The notes beneath the pieces are model-generated. The model saw only the letters and a list, made by a program, of their open reading frames with translations, did not search any database and was not told the DNA's origin. Of a DNA stretch of 31,778 bases, positions 15,256 through 23,615 are shown piece by piece (within the stretch, counting starts at the first letter, position 1; the number at the start of each line of letters is the position of its first letter). Source of the stretch: CAZOMR01 sp964580655 (GTDB lineage Bacteria > RBG-13-61-14 > CAZOMR01); contig CAZOMR010000006.1 in assembly GCA_964580655.1 (NCBI GenBank), positions 1 to 31,778 of the forward strand. The letters run 5' to 3'. Both the position numbers and the translations under genes were made by a program.

Positions 15256-16017
15256 ATGGAGGAGATCAAGAGTTACCTAAGGGATATTGAAAAAAAGACG
15301 GCCACGGTGAGCCTGGTTTCACTGGTGGTGATGGTTATCTGGCTTTACCAGGGGCACGGCCATTATTTCACCCTGCATTTCGGACGCTATTTTCCTGATG
15401 ATCCTTTTCTTGACTGGTATCAATACCTCTGGATGCACGGCATGGCTTTCTTGCTCTGGCTTATAATTCCGCTCATTGTGATCAAGTTATGGCTTGCGGA
15501 GCGGGCGAGGGATTACGGCCTTTGTATCGGGGACTTCAGTTTTGGCTGGAAGTTCCTGGCGCTTTTTGTTCTGGTAATGGTGATCCCGCTTTATATCACA
15601 GCACGGAACCCTCAATTTATGGCCGAATATCCTTTGACCAGGCTTGCTGGAAGAAGCAGGACTCATTTTGTGCTCTGGGAGTTCAGCTATGTGATTTATT
15701 ATATAGGATTCGAGTTTCTCTTCCGCGGGTTTATACTCTTCGGACTCAAGGATAAGATCGGTCCCTTTCTCGCGATCATGGCCCAGACGATCCCCTCCGT
15801 GATCATCCATGCCAGCATGACAGTGAGCATCGCTGGCGGGATCATCCTGATAGGCAAGCCCGAGGGCGAGACTATTTCCGCTATCCTGTCCGGCCTGGTC
15901 TTCGGCGCAGTGGCGCTTCGCACCCGGTCTATCTTGTGGGGGCTTCTTGCGCACTGGTTTGTGGGGATAATGACTGATCTCTTCTGTCTTATGAACGCCG
16001 GGCTATGGCTCGTTTGA
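15256..16017 (+). CDS. CPBP-family intramembrane protease-like protein
   Basis: The 253-residue membrane protein has about six to eight hydrophobic segments. The CPBP (Abi/Rce1-type) motifs are visible in order: GFEFLFRGF (Glu153, Arg157), PSVIIHAS (His185) and AHWFVGIMTD (His233, Asp241). The first motif reads FExxxR instead of the canonical EExxxR, so the first glutamate is missing; a subgroup of the family has this form. Either it keeps altered activity or it is a non-proteolytic relative. A stop codon at 15235-15237 lies in the same frame, so 15256 is the first ATG available, although the strong AGGAGGG at 15228-15234 lies about 21 bases upstream. It is the first of four closely spaced genes; the SDR gene begins 19 bases after its stop. 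Confidence 0.78.
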   Translation: MEEIKSYLRDIEKKTATVSLVSLVVMVIWLYQGHGHYFTLHFGRYFPDDPFLDWYQYLWMHGMAFLLWLIIPLIVIKLWLAERARDYGLCIGDFSFGWKFLALFVLVMVIPLYITARNPQFMAEYPLTRLAGRSRTHFVLWEFSYVIYYIGFEFLFRGFILFGLKDKIGPFLAIMAQTIPSVIIHASMTVSIAGGIILIGKPEGETISAILSGLVFGAVALRTRSILWGLLAHWFVGIMTDLFCLMNAGLWLV

Positions 16018-16036
16018 GAAGGGAAAGAAGGGCAAG

Positions 16037-17047
16037 ATGAGGGTTCTTGTCACCGGTGCTAACGGGTTTATCGGCAGTAACCTCTCAAAGAAGTTGATCG
16101 AGCAGGGCCACGAGGTCAGGGCCATGGTCCTTCGTGGCACGCCGGAGTGGTACCTGGATGGCTTGAACCTTGAGAGGGTCTATGCGGATGTCACGAGCCC
16201 GGAGACCCTGCCTGCGGCAGTGGATGGAATGGAGGTTGTCTTTCACCTTGCGGCAAGGGCCAGCGACTGGGGTCCGTTGGAGTTGTTTTTGAAAATAAAC
16301 GCAGTGGGGTCTCGCAACATGGCAGAGGCCGCGGCAAAGTCTGGGGTGAAGCGGTTCGTGCAGATGAGCTCCATAGCTGTGCACCGCTACCGCGGCATCA
16401 TCGGTGCGGATGAAAATTGGCCCAGGGACGGCTTTGACTTTCCTTACGCGGTATCAAAGATCAAGGCCGAGAATTATGCTGTTGAGGTAGCGCAGAAGAC
16501 AGGGATGGAAGTCACCATCATCCGTCCTGGTGTGTTTCCTTTCGGGCCAAATGACACCACAAGCTTTTATCAGATGGCCGAGGCCATGGAACAGGGCGTG
16601 TTCGGATATGTCAACTCAGGGAGGCCACGGGTGTCCATCAATTATGTGGAGAACCTTGTAGAGGGCATGATCCTGGCCGGGACCCTGCCGGTCGGCGCCA
16701 ACCAGACCTTCATTATAGAGGACGGCCTTACTCCCACCTGGCGGGAATTGACGGAGAAATTCGCTGATGCGCTCGGTTGCAGGAGGCCCTGGCTGAGCTT
16801 GCCTTATGCTATAGCCTACCCGGTAGCCTGGACCATGGATGCGCTCTTCCGCGTTGTCCGGGCCGAGAAACCTCCGCCGCTCACCCGCTACCGGATCAAG
16901 GTCGTGGCGCGTGACCTGGTCTTCAATGGCGAGAAGGCTCGCAGGCTACTGGGATTCAAGCCGAAAGTAGGTCTGGATGAAGGCATAGCACGCACTGTTC
17001 AGGCATACAGGGAATATAAACAGAAGAATCTGGCCGGAGGGCTTTAG
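16037..17047 (+). CDS. NAD(P)-dependent extended SDR (epimerase/3-beta-HSD-like)
   Basis: The 336-residue cytoplasmic enzyme belongs to the extended short-chain dehydrogenase family. The nucleotide-binding motif GANGFIG is at residues 7-13, HLAARASDWGP (70-80) follows strand 4, the catalytic Ser is in MSSIAVH (about 111-112), and the YxxxK pair is Tyr137/Lys141. IIRPGVFPFGPND follows. The closest look-alikes are sugar-nucleotide epimerases and 3-beta-hydroxysteroid or 2-alkyl-3-oxoalkanoate dehydrogenases; the sequence does not decide between them. A GAAGGG stretch precedes the ATG. The stop TAG is followed directly by the ATG of a lipid-binding START-like gene, which hints at a lipid-type substrate, but that is inference. 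Confidence 0.82.
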   Translation: MRVLVTGANGFIGSNLSKKLIEQGHEVRAMVLRGTPEWYLDGLNLERVYADVTSPETLPAAVDGMEVVFHLAARASDWGPLELFLKINAVGSRNMAEAAAKSGVKRFVQMSSIAVHRYRGIIGADENWPRDGFDFPYAVSKIKAENYAVEVAQKTGMEVTIIRPGVFPFGPNDTTSFYQMAEAMEQGVFGYVNSGRPRVSINYVENLVEGMILAGTLPVGANQTFIIEDGLTPTWRELTEKFADALGCRRPWLSLPYAIAYPVAWTMDALFRVVRAEKPPPLTRYRIKVVARDLVFNGEKARRLLGFKPKVGLDEGIARTVQAYREYKQKNLAGGL

Positions 17048-17797
17048 ATGAGACTGCGCATGCTTTTTCTTTGTCCCTGCCTGATAGCCCTGGCCTGGTC
17101 CCAGACCCTGGCCCAGCGTGATCTGACGACTGAGGAGTTGGGTGTTCTTCAGCGCGGGGAGATACTGAGGGAGTGCGTGCGGGAGCAAGGCACCCAGGCA
17201 AAGGGCAGGGGCGTGGGACTGTTTGATGCGCCGGTGGAATTGGTATGGAAAGTTTTGACTGATCTCGAACATTATGACGAGATGATGGCCCAGACAACCG
17301 TGAGCGTGCTGGTGGACCAGACTACCAGGGACAGGGTGATCCAGCTCGGGCCGGTCTCGGCGGACGAGGTGGAGAAGCTCTTTATTAAAAACCGCCCCGG
17401 GTTCGTGCTTTATGACCCCGAAGACCCGAGCCAATTCACGGTTTATTCATACCAGAGAAACGACTTTCCCTGGCCTTTAGGTGACCGCTGGTGTCTTCTG
17501 GAGATCAGGCATGACTCAAGCACCTACACCCAGACATGGCGGTATCTCGCGGGCAACATGAAGAACGATTTCGGCACATGGCGGCTGAGGGCTTTGGGCG
17601 AAAACCAGACCCTGGGCTGGCTGGTCATCCATGTGGACATGGGCATTCCCGCCACCGGGCCGTTCATGAAATACGCAATGAGCCTGACCATGCCTGACAC
17701 CTTCAATGCTTTTCGCCGGAGGGCCAGAGAACTCATGAAAGATAATGGCCGATCAGGATATCCCGTTAAACCCAAGCCGGAAGGAGGGGAATTATGA
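17048..17797 (+). CDS. secreted START/SRPBCC-like protein
   Basis: The 249-residue protein has a signal peptide (residues 1 to about 22: MRLRMLFLCPCLIALAWSQT) and a single SRPBCC/START-type domain. Typical points are GVGLFDAPVELVWKVLTDLE (54-73), the mid-domain pair of strands, PWPLGDRWCLLEI, WRYLAGNMKNDFGTWRL and the long C-terminal helix (NAFRRRARELMK). This fold forms a cavity for hydrophobic ligands such as lipids, sterols or polyketides. Its predicted place is the periplasm. It follows the SDR gene without a gap and overlaps rpiB by four bases (ATGA), so the genes are translationally coupled. No ligand can be named. Confidence 0.75.
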   Translation: MRLRMLFLCPCLIALAWSQTLAQRDLTTEELGVLQRGEILRECVREQGTQAKGRGVGLFDAPVELVWKVLTDLEHYDEMMAQTTVSVLVDQTTRDRVIQLGPVSADEVEKLFIKNRPGFVLYDPEDPSQFTVYSYQRNDFPWPLGDRWCLLEIRHDSSTYTQTWRYLAGNMKNDFGTWRLRALGENQTLGWLVIHVDMGIPATGPFMKYAMSLTMPDTFNAFRRRARELMKDNGRSGYPVKPKPEGGEL

Positions 17798-18240
17798 AGA
17801 GAAAATCCCTGGATATTGCTATTGCGTCGGATCACGCGGGACTGGAACTGAAATGGCACCTTGTCAAGTTCCTGCTTAAACAGGGCCATAATGTGATTGA
17901 TATGGGAGTGCGCAGGAGACAGCGTGTTGACTACCCGGTTTATGCCAGGAAGGTGGCGAAGGCTGTCTCGGAAAACGAGGTCCCGCTCGGAATACTTATC
18001 TGCGGAACCGGCATCGGGATGAGCATGGCCGCCAACCGTTATCCAGGGGTGCGTGCGGCTCTGGTTCATGACCACTTTACGGCACGGGCCGCAAAGGCGC
18101 ACAATAACGCAAACATCCTGGTACTGGGGGGGAGGGTAACGGCAAAGGAGCTGGCTGAGGAACTCGTTACAACCTGGCTTGAGGTGCCCTTTGAGGCAGG
18201 ACGACACCAGGACAGGCTGAATATGATCGGCGAGGATTAA
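17794..18240 (+). CDS. rpiB: ribose-5-phosphate isomerase B
   Basis: The 148-residue protein matches RpiB/LacAB isomerases, which interconvert ribose-5-phosphate and ribulose-5-phosphate in the pentose phosphate pathway. Visible motifs are IAIASDHAG (Asp13, His14), LICGTGIGMSMAANR with the catalytic Cys70, ALVHD, the HNNANILVLGGR block (His103) and FEAGRHQDRL at the end. The length is normal. The gene starts four bases before the end of the START-like gene, with GGAGGGG upstream. It ends two bases from the end of the convergent thioredoxin gene. Confidence 0.93.
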   Translation: MKRKSLDIAIASDHAGLELKWHLVKFLLKQGHNVIDMGVRRRQRVDYPVYARKVAKAVSENEVPLGILICGTGIGMSMAANRYPGVRAALVHDHFTARAAKAHNNANILVLGGRVTAKELAEELVTTWLEVPFEAGRHQDRLNMIGED

Positions 18241-18242
18241 GC

Positions 18243-18569
18243 CTAAAGCGCCTTTTTAAAGATCTCCTGGATCTTCTGCCTGGGCGCTGATCCCATAATG
18301 TTGCCATGCACCCTGCCATTCTTGAAAAGCAAAAGTGCGGGAAGTCCCCTGATCCCGAACCGGGCAGGAGTGGACTTGTTTTCATCAACATTCATCTTAA
18401 ACACGCGAACCTTGCCATTGTAGACCTCCGCCATCTCCTCCACAATAGGATTAACCATATGGCAGGGCGCGCACCACGGCGCCCAGAAATCCACGATTGC
18501 CGGCACATCAGAATTGATTGCCTTGTCAAAGTCCTCGTCCCGGATGATAAAAAATCTCGCTTCCGCCAT
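18243..18569 (-). CDS. trxA: thioredoxin
   Basis: The 108-residue single-domain thioredoxin has the active site WCAPC (Trp32, Cys33, Cys36), preceded by VDFWAP, and the cis-proline in IRGLPALLLF (Pro77). It reduces protein disulfides in the cytoplasm; there is no signal peptide. Ala replaces the common Gly in WCGPC, and GLP replaces the usual S-x-P-T before the cis-proline, so redox potential or partner choice may differ from the classical enzyme. A run of G (GGGGGGGG) just before the ATG serves as ribosome binding site. Transcription probably starts about 97 bases upstream at the promoter given separately. Confidence 0.92.
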   Translation of the reverse strand: MAEARFFIIRDEDFDKAINSDVPAIVDFWAPWCAPCHMVNPIVEEMAEVYNGKVRVFKMNVDENKSTPARFGIRGLPALLLFKNGRVHGNIMGSAPRQKIQEIFKKAL

Positions 18570-18672
18570 CTCGCCCCCCCCTTTTTTCTTTTCAGCTTAT
18601 TACTCTATAATCGGTAAGACCCGACCCACACAAAAACAAAACCCGATTCAAGGATGTTGTGGAATGCTTTTC

Positions 18673-18700
18673 AGTTTACCACCATATCTTGTGTTGTCAA
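18673..18700 (-). promoter_or_regulatory. promoter of the thioredoxin gene
   Basis: On the minus strand, TTGACA (18700-18695) and TAAACT (18678-18673) are separated by 16 bases. The box is a consensus -35 with a reasonable -10, and it leaves a leader of about 95 bases. Confidence 0.55.
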
Positions 18701-18776
18701 GAGAAAAATTCGGCCTGAGTTCAAATTTTTAATAACCCCTTGATTTTACTTTTTAAATTTTATATGCAAATTTAAT

Positions 18777-18804
18777 TTGACAAGCGAGCTTGAGGTGCTA
18801 AAAT
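18777..18804 (+). promoter_or_regulatory. promoter of the HEAT/HD-GYP operon
   Basis: TTGACA (18777-18782) and TAAAAT (18799-18804) are separated by 16 bases, and transcription would start near 18811, a short distance before the ATG at 18829. The surrounding AT-rich stretch (about 18720-18780) could act as an UP element. Confidence 0.6.
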
Positions 18805-18828
18805 TACTAGCAGGGTCTTACGGAGATC

Positions 18829-20460
18829 ATGTCTGACCAGCCTGGTTCTAAAGCAAGCCCTGGGCTTGCGGAAGCTGATTCCAGACCCCTGGCATATCAG
18901 CAAGAGAGGATAAGTGCGCTCCTGGAGCTTTCTAAGGCCGTAAAGACGGTCTTGTTTTACCCAGGGGGTCACCCCCAATTACAAAGTTCTCTCTCCCAGG
19001 CGCTGAGCAATATCAGGCCTACTTTGCAGGCAGTGGGGGAGATGGCTTTCGAGGTGAGTCCCCGGGGCTTCTTTTTTCGGAGCCGGCCTGTGGGAGAGTC
19101 CTATCCGGTGCTTACCGATCTTGCCCGGGATATGCACCTCCGCCAGATCAAGAGGTTCGCACTACGAAGGGATGTGACGCCTGCGGAATTCGAGGCCTTC
19201 CTTCAACTCCTCATTCTGGATCCAGATAAATTCCGCTCAGGCACCCTTATTGAGGAGTATTTTCGCACTCACCGGATCAGGGGCATCTGGGTCAATGAGA
19301 TTGAATTTGGCAAAGCCTTTCCCTCTGCCCGGGTGGCGCAAGAGGGCAGGCCAGAGCCAGACGCGGATCAAATGGATAAGATTGAGCCGGAATCCAAGCC
19401 GGATGAGACCATGACCCGGGCTAGTGAGCTGATTTCCATTCTTGAACAGGAGAAGGACCCGGATAAGTTCCTTCAAATCACCCGGGAACTCGAGGTTATC
19501 TGCCACCAGTTGATCCGGGGGAATAAGATGAAGCAGGCCTGGAATATCCTGGGCGTTCTTTCAGACCTGGCCGAGACTAACAGAGGCCGGGCGGAAGTGC
19601 TTGCCCAGTATGCGCTTCGCTCAGTCCGGGCCCTGGCCATGGATGAAATGCTTACTTACTTGTTTGAACAATATCTGATTTCACCTCTGGAGTTCCGCAG
19701 GCCTTATCTGCGCTTGTTTAACCAGGCCGGTGCTAAGATAGTAGCCCCGATAATCAATATCCTGGTGCGCAACGAAGTGCTCTATTCCTACCGTTCCCTT
19801 ATGGACATCCTCATCCAGGCTGGCCCGGAAGTCCGCGAGCCACTGGAATCTCGACTCCATGATTCAAGGGAATACCTGGTTCGCAAGATATGCTTCATCC
19901 TGGGGGAACGCCGGGAACGCGAGTCTGTCCCCGCGCTGATTCCCCTGCTGGACCACGCGGATATGCGCATCCGGGTGGAGGCGATCCGCGCGCTCTCGAA
20001 AATCCGGGGACAGCAGGCATCCCGCGTTTTCATCAGCAAGATGAACCGCAAGACCGACCCAGAGACCATGCTTGCCATCATCCAGGCACAGGGGGAGATG
20101 AAGGATACGAACGCGGTGCCCTCCCTGATTTCACAGTTCCGCAAACGGCGCAAGAATCTTGAACTCCTGGAGGGTATTACAGATGTTCTGGGAAGGATAG
20201 GCTCAAAGGAAGCACTGCCTGTTCTGATCAGGACCCTGGATAAACCCGGATTCATGCATAGAGAGCGCCGGATGAAGCTCAGGGTCAAGGCCGCGCGGGC
20301 ACTGGGTAAAATCGGGGGCGAGAGCGCGGAGAGGGCCCTGCGCAAGCATTACCGGGGCACATCGGATGAACTGGACCAGGCATGCGGCCAGGCCCTTGAG
20401 GCTCTGGCAGGCAAGGCGCCGAAATCCGGGCGCGGTTCTGGAGGCAAGGTTTCTAAATGA
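18829..20460 (+). CDS. HEAT-repeat protein with N-terminal domain shared with the HD-GYP neighbour
   Basis: The 543-residue soluble protein starts at an ATG preceded by CGGAG. Residues about 31-157 form a domain that is clearly homologous to the N-terminus of the next gene product: YPGGHPQLQSSLSQ here against YPANHPALLRSLSQ there, followed by similar strands and FLQLLILDPDKF against FLEILLEDPEAV. A charged linker (about 165-195) follows. The C-terminal half consists of HEAT/PBS-lyase-like repeats, for example ESVPALIPLLDHADMRIRVE and AIRALSKIRG, then AVPSLISQFRKRRKN, and LRVKAARALGKIGGESAERA. HEAT repeats bind proteins, so a scaffold role in signalling with the HD-GYP protein is likely. No enzymatic motif is visible. 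It overlaps the next gene by four bases (ATGA). Confidence 0.8.
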   Translation: MSDQPGSKASPGLAEADSRPLAYQQERISALLELSKAVKTVLFYPGGHPQLQSSLSQALSNIRPTLQAVGEMAFEVSPRGFFFRSRPVGESYPVLTDLARDMHLRQIKRFALRRDVTPAEFEAFLQLLILDPDKFRSGTLIEEYFRTHRIRGIWVNEIEFGKAFPSARVAQEGRPEPDADQMDKIEPESKPDETMTRASELISILEQEKDPDKFLQITRELEVICHQLIRGNKMKQAWNILGVLSDLAETNRGRAEVLAQYALRSVRALAMDEMLTYLFEQYLISPLEFRRPYLRLFNQAGAKIVAPIINILVRNEVLYSYRSLMDILIQAGPEVREPLESRLHDSREYLVRKICFILGERRERESVPALIPLLDHADMRIRVEAIRALSKIRGQQASRVFISKMNRKTDPETMLAIIQAQGEMKDTNAVPSLISQFRKRRKNLELLEGITDVLGRIGSKEALPVLIRTLDKPGFMHRERRMKLRVKAARALGKIGGESAERALRKHYRGTSDELDQACGQALEALAGKAPKSGRGSGGKVSK

Positions 20461-21800
20461 CTGACCAGGCCCTGAAGCAGAAGCTTTCCCAGATACTGGT
20501 GGGCATGATTGGCGCGGCCAAGAATCTGGGTCTATACCCGGCCAATCATCCAGCCCTGCTCCGGTCATTAAGCCAACTGGCGAGCCTGTTTGAGGAACTC
20601 TTTGCCACCAGGACTAAACTGGTCATGACCATTGTGGACGAAGTGCTGGTATTTGAGGGGGTTCCCTTCTATCACACCCAGATGTCAATTCGCGAGATAC
20701 AAAAACAGATCGAGGATCGGGGAATAAACACGGTTGAGTTCAAGGATGGGCTCAGCCAGGATGAGATAGCGCAATTCCTGGAAATTTTATTGGAGGACCC
20801 GGAGGCGGTTCGCAAGCAAGGAGCAGAAGAGCTTCTGAAACAGCGCGGCGTGGAGCACATCCTGCTCAAGGATGCCAGAGAGGTATACCTGAAGGCCGTG
20901 GATACGGTGTCCGATGTGCTTCAGGAGGCCCGGCTGGGCCGAATTCCCCATGCGAAAAAAGCCAGGGAAGCGGTGGCAGACCTCACTCAATTTGTTCTCA
21001 CAGACCGTCCTGCGCTCCTTGCTTTGACCCTGATCAAGAATTACGACAACTACCTCTTCAATCACTCGGTGAATGTCAGCGTACTGTCTCTGGCTCTGGC
21101 CGAGGCCCTCAATGTGTCGAAGGATGACCTCAATGACATCGGATTGGCCGCACTCCTGCATGATGTTGGCAAGACCGTCACACCCAGGGAAATCACGCTC
21201 AAGCCTCACATTCTCACCAATGAGGAGTGGGAGATCATGCAGGAGCATCCGGTAAGAAGCGCGGAGATAGTCCGTAAGATGGAGGGCGTAACCGACCTGA
21301 TCGTGCGCATCGTTTACGAACACCACATCAAATTCGACCGCACCGGATACCCCCGACTCGAAGAAGGCCGCCATGTTCATCCATACAGCAAGATAGTAAC
21401 TGTGGCGGACTGTTACGACGCACTCACCACCTTGAGACCTTACCAGAAGCCATTTCATCCTCGCGAGGCCATGCGTATACTCGAATCCTTGTCCGGCAAG
21501 GTCATTGACCCAAAGTATTTCCAGGAATTCATCAAGATTCTGGGAATTTATCCTGTTGGCACATTAGTCCGGCTTCACACCAATGAGGTGGCGGTAGTGG
21601 TAGAGACTAATACTAATAACCCTTTGAAGCCCAGGATCCGCGTGGTTTTTGATCCGGAAGGAACCCGTTTACCAAAGGCCTTTGATCTTGACCTGGCAAG
21701 TGTTCTGGAGGGATCCGAGGACCATCGAAATATCGTCTCCACTGTGGACCCGCTTCTCTATAATGTTGAGCCGTCAACCCTGCTCATATCCTCTTTATAG
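20457..21800 (+). CDS. HD-GYP domain protein, probable cyclic-di-GMP phosphodiesterase
   Basis: The 447-residue protein has an N-terminal domain shared with the HEAT protein (about 12-137) and an HD-GYP domain at about 180-365. Metal-site residues are present: His203 (NHSVNVS), the HD pair His235-Asp236 with Lys239 in LLHDVGK, His264 in QEHPVRS, His289-His290, Asp294, and Asp318 in VADCYDAL. The GYP motif reads HHIKFDRTGYP rather than the common HHExxDGxGYP, so HH, D and GYP remain but the glutamate and first glycine differ. A C-terminal segment with YPVGTLVRLHTNEVAVVVE is common in such proteins. They hydrolyse cyclic di-GMP or related dinucleotides. There is no receiver domain or membrane helix, so input probably comes through the shared domain. 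Confidence 0.88.
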   Translation: MTDQALKQKLSQILVGMIGAAKNLGLYPANHPALLRSLSQLASLFEELFATRTKLVMTIVDEVLVFEGVPFYHTQMSIREIQKQIEDRGINTVEFKDGLSQDEIAQFLEILLEDPEAVRKQGAEELLKQRGVEHILLKDAREVYLKAVDTVSDVLQEARLGRIPHAKKAREAVADLTQFVLTDRPALLALTLIKNYDNYLFNHSVNVSVLSLALAEALNVSKDDLNDIGLAALLHDVGKTVTPREITLKPHILTNEEWEIMQEHPVRSAEIVRKMEGVTDLIVRIVYEHHIKFDRTGYPRLEEGRHVHPYSKIVTVADCYDALTTLRPYQKPFHPREAMRILESLSGKVIDPKYFQEFIKILGIYPVGTLVRLHTNEVAVVVETNTNNPLKPRIRVVFDPEGTRLPKAFDLDLASVLEGSEDHRNIVSTVDPLLYNVEPSTLLISSL

Positions 21801-21808
21801 TTTATTAC

Positions 21809-21921
21809 TGCTCCACCACATTTAAAATGATGGTTGTAGGGGCAGGGCTTGCTCTGCCCGCTGATGGCTCAGCAAGCAGTGTCCCCACACACCATTCTGG
21901 CAAAATTAATGTGGTGGTGCA
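21809..21921. repeat. inverted repeat enclosing a GC-rich hairpin
   Basis: TGCTCCACCACATT (21809-21822) is complementary to 21908-21921 at 13 of 14 positions. Inside lies a second hairpin, GGGCAG (21840-21845) with CTGCCC (21854-21859), with an extra GC/GC pair in its loop. The element starts nine bases after the HD-GYP stop codon. It may be a dispersed mobile-type repeat or a processed 3' end structure. Confidence 0.5.
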
Positions 21922-22418
21922 CTACTCTAACCCCGGAATTCCATTGTATGGAATGGCGAGCTATGAATTTCCTTTCAGATAGACCCAGATTTTGTCAACA
22001 ATCAAGCCTCAAAATTTTTTTCCTTTTTTATCAGCAGGTTATGAGCCAGGGGAATGTGGTCTGTCCCTTTATTTTGACAATTCTTGTCACCTTATTGACG
22101 CAAAATGTTTGCAGAGCCAGGGTTTCATTAAAAAAATAGACATAAAATTCAGGCAATTAAGGCGGAAATTTTTTGGCATGTGAATTGCTTGTCTTAATAA
22201 ATGAAATACATAAGCGGCTAATGCCGCTAAAAAGGCCATCCAGCCCCGGTCGCAAAGTCATCTAAATAGTTTCCTTTAAGGGGAAACACCCTCTCTCAAT
22301 CCCCCATCTCCCCGGGCCGGGCAGGGTGGCTTTTTTATCTGAAATTCAGGTTACACAAATAGAGGTCCAGCCAGTTTGCAGGAGGAGTGGGATAAGAGGG
22401 CGCTTGAGAGCAAACTGC
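21922..22418. other. intergenic region with small hairpins, no gene seen
   Basis: No open frame here has coding character or a recognisable product. Visible structures are a perfect hairpin ATTCCAT-TGT-ATGGAAT (21938-21954), AGCGGC-TAAT-GCCGCT (22213-22228), and GTTTCC with GGAAAC (22269-22287). The stretch 22213-22260 is unusually GC-rich for an intergenic gap and contains GGTCGCAAAG, which superficially recalls part of a cyclic-di-GMP riboswitch, but the rest of that fold is absent. Confidence 0.4.
22287..22336 (+). terminator. possible Rho-independent terminator
   Basis: CACCCT (22287-22292) pairs with AGGGTG (22323-22328), with GC-rich sequence between, and six T residues follow at 22331-22336. 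It could end plus-strand transcripts from the HEAT/HD-GYP operon. The stem is interrupted and the loop is long. Confidence 0.3.
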
Positions 22419-23615
22419 TCAGTTCTTCAAGTGATTGCGAAGGTGCCGCGAGCGGCTTGGATGCCGGAGCTTGCGAAGCCCCTTTTGCTCAATCTGGCGC
22501 ACTCGCTCCCTTGATACGCCGAAGATGGTGCCGACTTCCTCCAGGGTATGATCCTGTTCATGGCCCAGTCCATACCGGAGGCGGATTATCTGCTCTTCCT
22601 TGGGTGTCAGGGAGTTGAGAGCATTTTCCACGCGATTATAGAGGTCTATCCTGCCAGTGGCTTCATCCGCGCGCTCGATGCGTGGATCCTCGACCACATC
22701 GCCCAGGCATATCTCGTCGAAATCCTTGATCGTGGATTCGAAGGAAAGGGGTTCCCTTGAAATCCGAATCAGGTTATTTATCTCATCCGCACCCACGCCC
22801 ATGTTCTCCGCCAGGTCCGATACATTCGGCTCCTTCTCCAACTCCCTCGTGAGTTGCCGACTGAGGCGATCCAGGCGACGGATACGATCAACCACATATA
22901 CAGGGAGCTTAATCAGCTTGCTCTTCTCCGCAAGCGCCCGGATAATCGCCTGGTGAATCCACCAGGTAGCATAGCTTGAAAACTTAAACCCTTTTCGGTA
23001 ATCAAACTTCTCAACAGCCCGGATAAGACCCAGGTTTCCCTCCTGGATCAGATCCGCGACACTCAGTGCCTGGTTGCGGTATCGATTGGCTATCTTGACC
23101 ACCAGGCGCAGGTTGGCCTCCACAAACTTGTTGCGCTTCTCGTTCAGCTCTTCGTGCGTCTTCTTGATTTCCCGGATCAAAGCCCTGAGCCTCTTTGGGC
23201 CCATGCCCACCTTTTTGCGAAAGGCCCATTCAGAGATACGGTTCCGTTTGCGCAGGGAAAGGTAATGTTCCGCTTTCTCCAGGGCCTCCTTCACTACTTT
23301 ATCCGTAATCTCGCCCTCGACAAAGCGTAGTTTTTCCGCCTGACTCTGGAGTTTATCTCTTAGCTCACGAACCTCGCGAGCGCTCTCTAGCTCCTCTTTC
23401 GGGCTATACATCCCCCTTATATCCATCTCCTTGAGATACCATGAAAGGGAACTCTCAAATGTGGACCCCTTCTCCACTGCGCGCTCCTTGTTGTCTCCCT
23501 CATTACCTTCGGCTTTAATTGCCTCTTCAGAGTCACAGGGAGCACCAAGAAGACCAAGACCCTCTTCAAGAATCTCTTTGATTTCAGACCCTTCAGATAC
23601 TGCAGACTTGCTCAT
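22419..23615 (-). CDS. sigma-70 family RNA polymerase sigma factor (RpoD/RpoS-like)
   Basis: The 398-residue sigma factor has region 1.2 at about 56-72 (SLSWYLKEMDIRGMYSPKEE), a short non-conserved stretch, region 2 at about 165-235 (VEANLRLVVKIANRYRN, DLIQEGNLGLIRAVEKFDY, FSSYATWWIHQAI), region 3, and region 4 at about 335-385 (LTPKEEQIIRLRYGL, then VSRERVRQIEQKGLRKLR). It directs RNA polymerase to -35/-10 promoters. It lacks region 1.1 and is shorter than usual housekeeping RpoD proteins, so a group 2 (RpoS-like, general stress or stationary phase) factor is likely, but a compact primary factor cannot be ruled out. The gene is transcribed away from the hyp operon and stands alone. Confidence 0.9.
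   Translation of the reverse strand: MSKSAVSEGSEIKEILEEGLGLLGAPCDSEEAIKAEGNEGDNKERAVEKGSTFESSLSWYLKEMDIRGMYSPKEELESAREVRELRDKLQSQAEKLRFVEGEITDKVVKEALEKAEHYLSLRKRNRISEWAFRKKVGMGPKRLRALIREIKKTHEELNEKRNKFVEANLRLVVKIANRYRNQALSVADLIQEGNLGLIRAVEKFDYRKGFKFSSYATWWIHQAIIRALAEKSKLIKLPVYVVDRIRRLDRLSRQLTRELEKEPNVSDLAENMGVGADEINNLIRISREPLSFESTIKDFDEICLGDVVEDPRIERADEATGRIDLYNRVENALNSLTPKEEQIIRLRYGLGHEQDHTLEEVGTIFGVSRERVRQIEQKGLRKLRHPSRSRHLRNHLKN

Noticed and set aside
21849..22139. 96-codon open frame after the HD-GYP gene
   Set aside because: It overlaps the inverted repeats and has neither a ribosome binding site nor protein-like composition.
22213..22260. Cyclic-di-GMP riboswitch
   Set aside because: Only a short stretch, GGTCGCAAAG, is reminiscent; the other conserved parts and a suitable downstream gene are missing.
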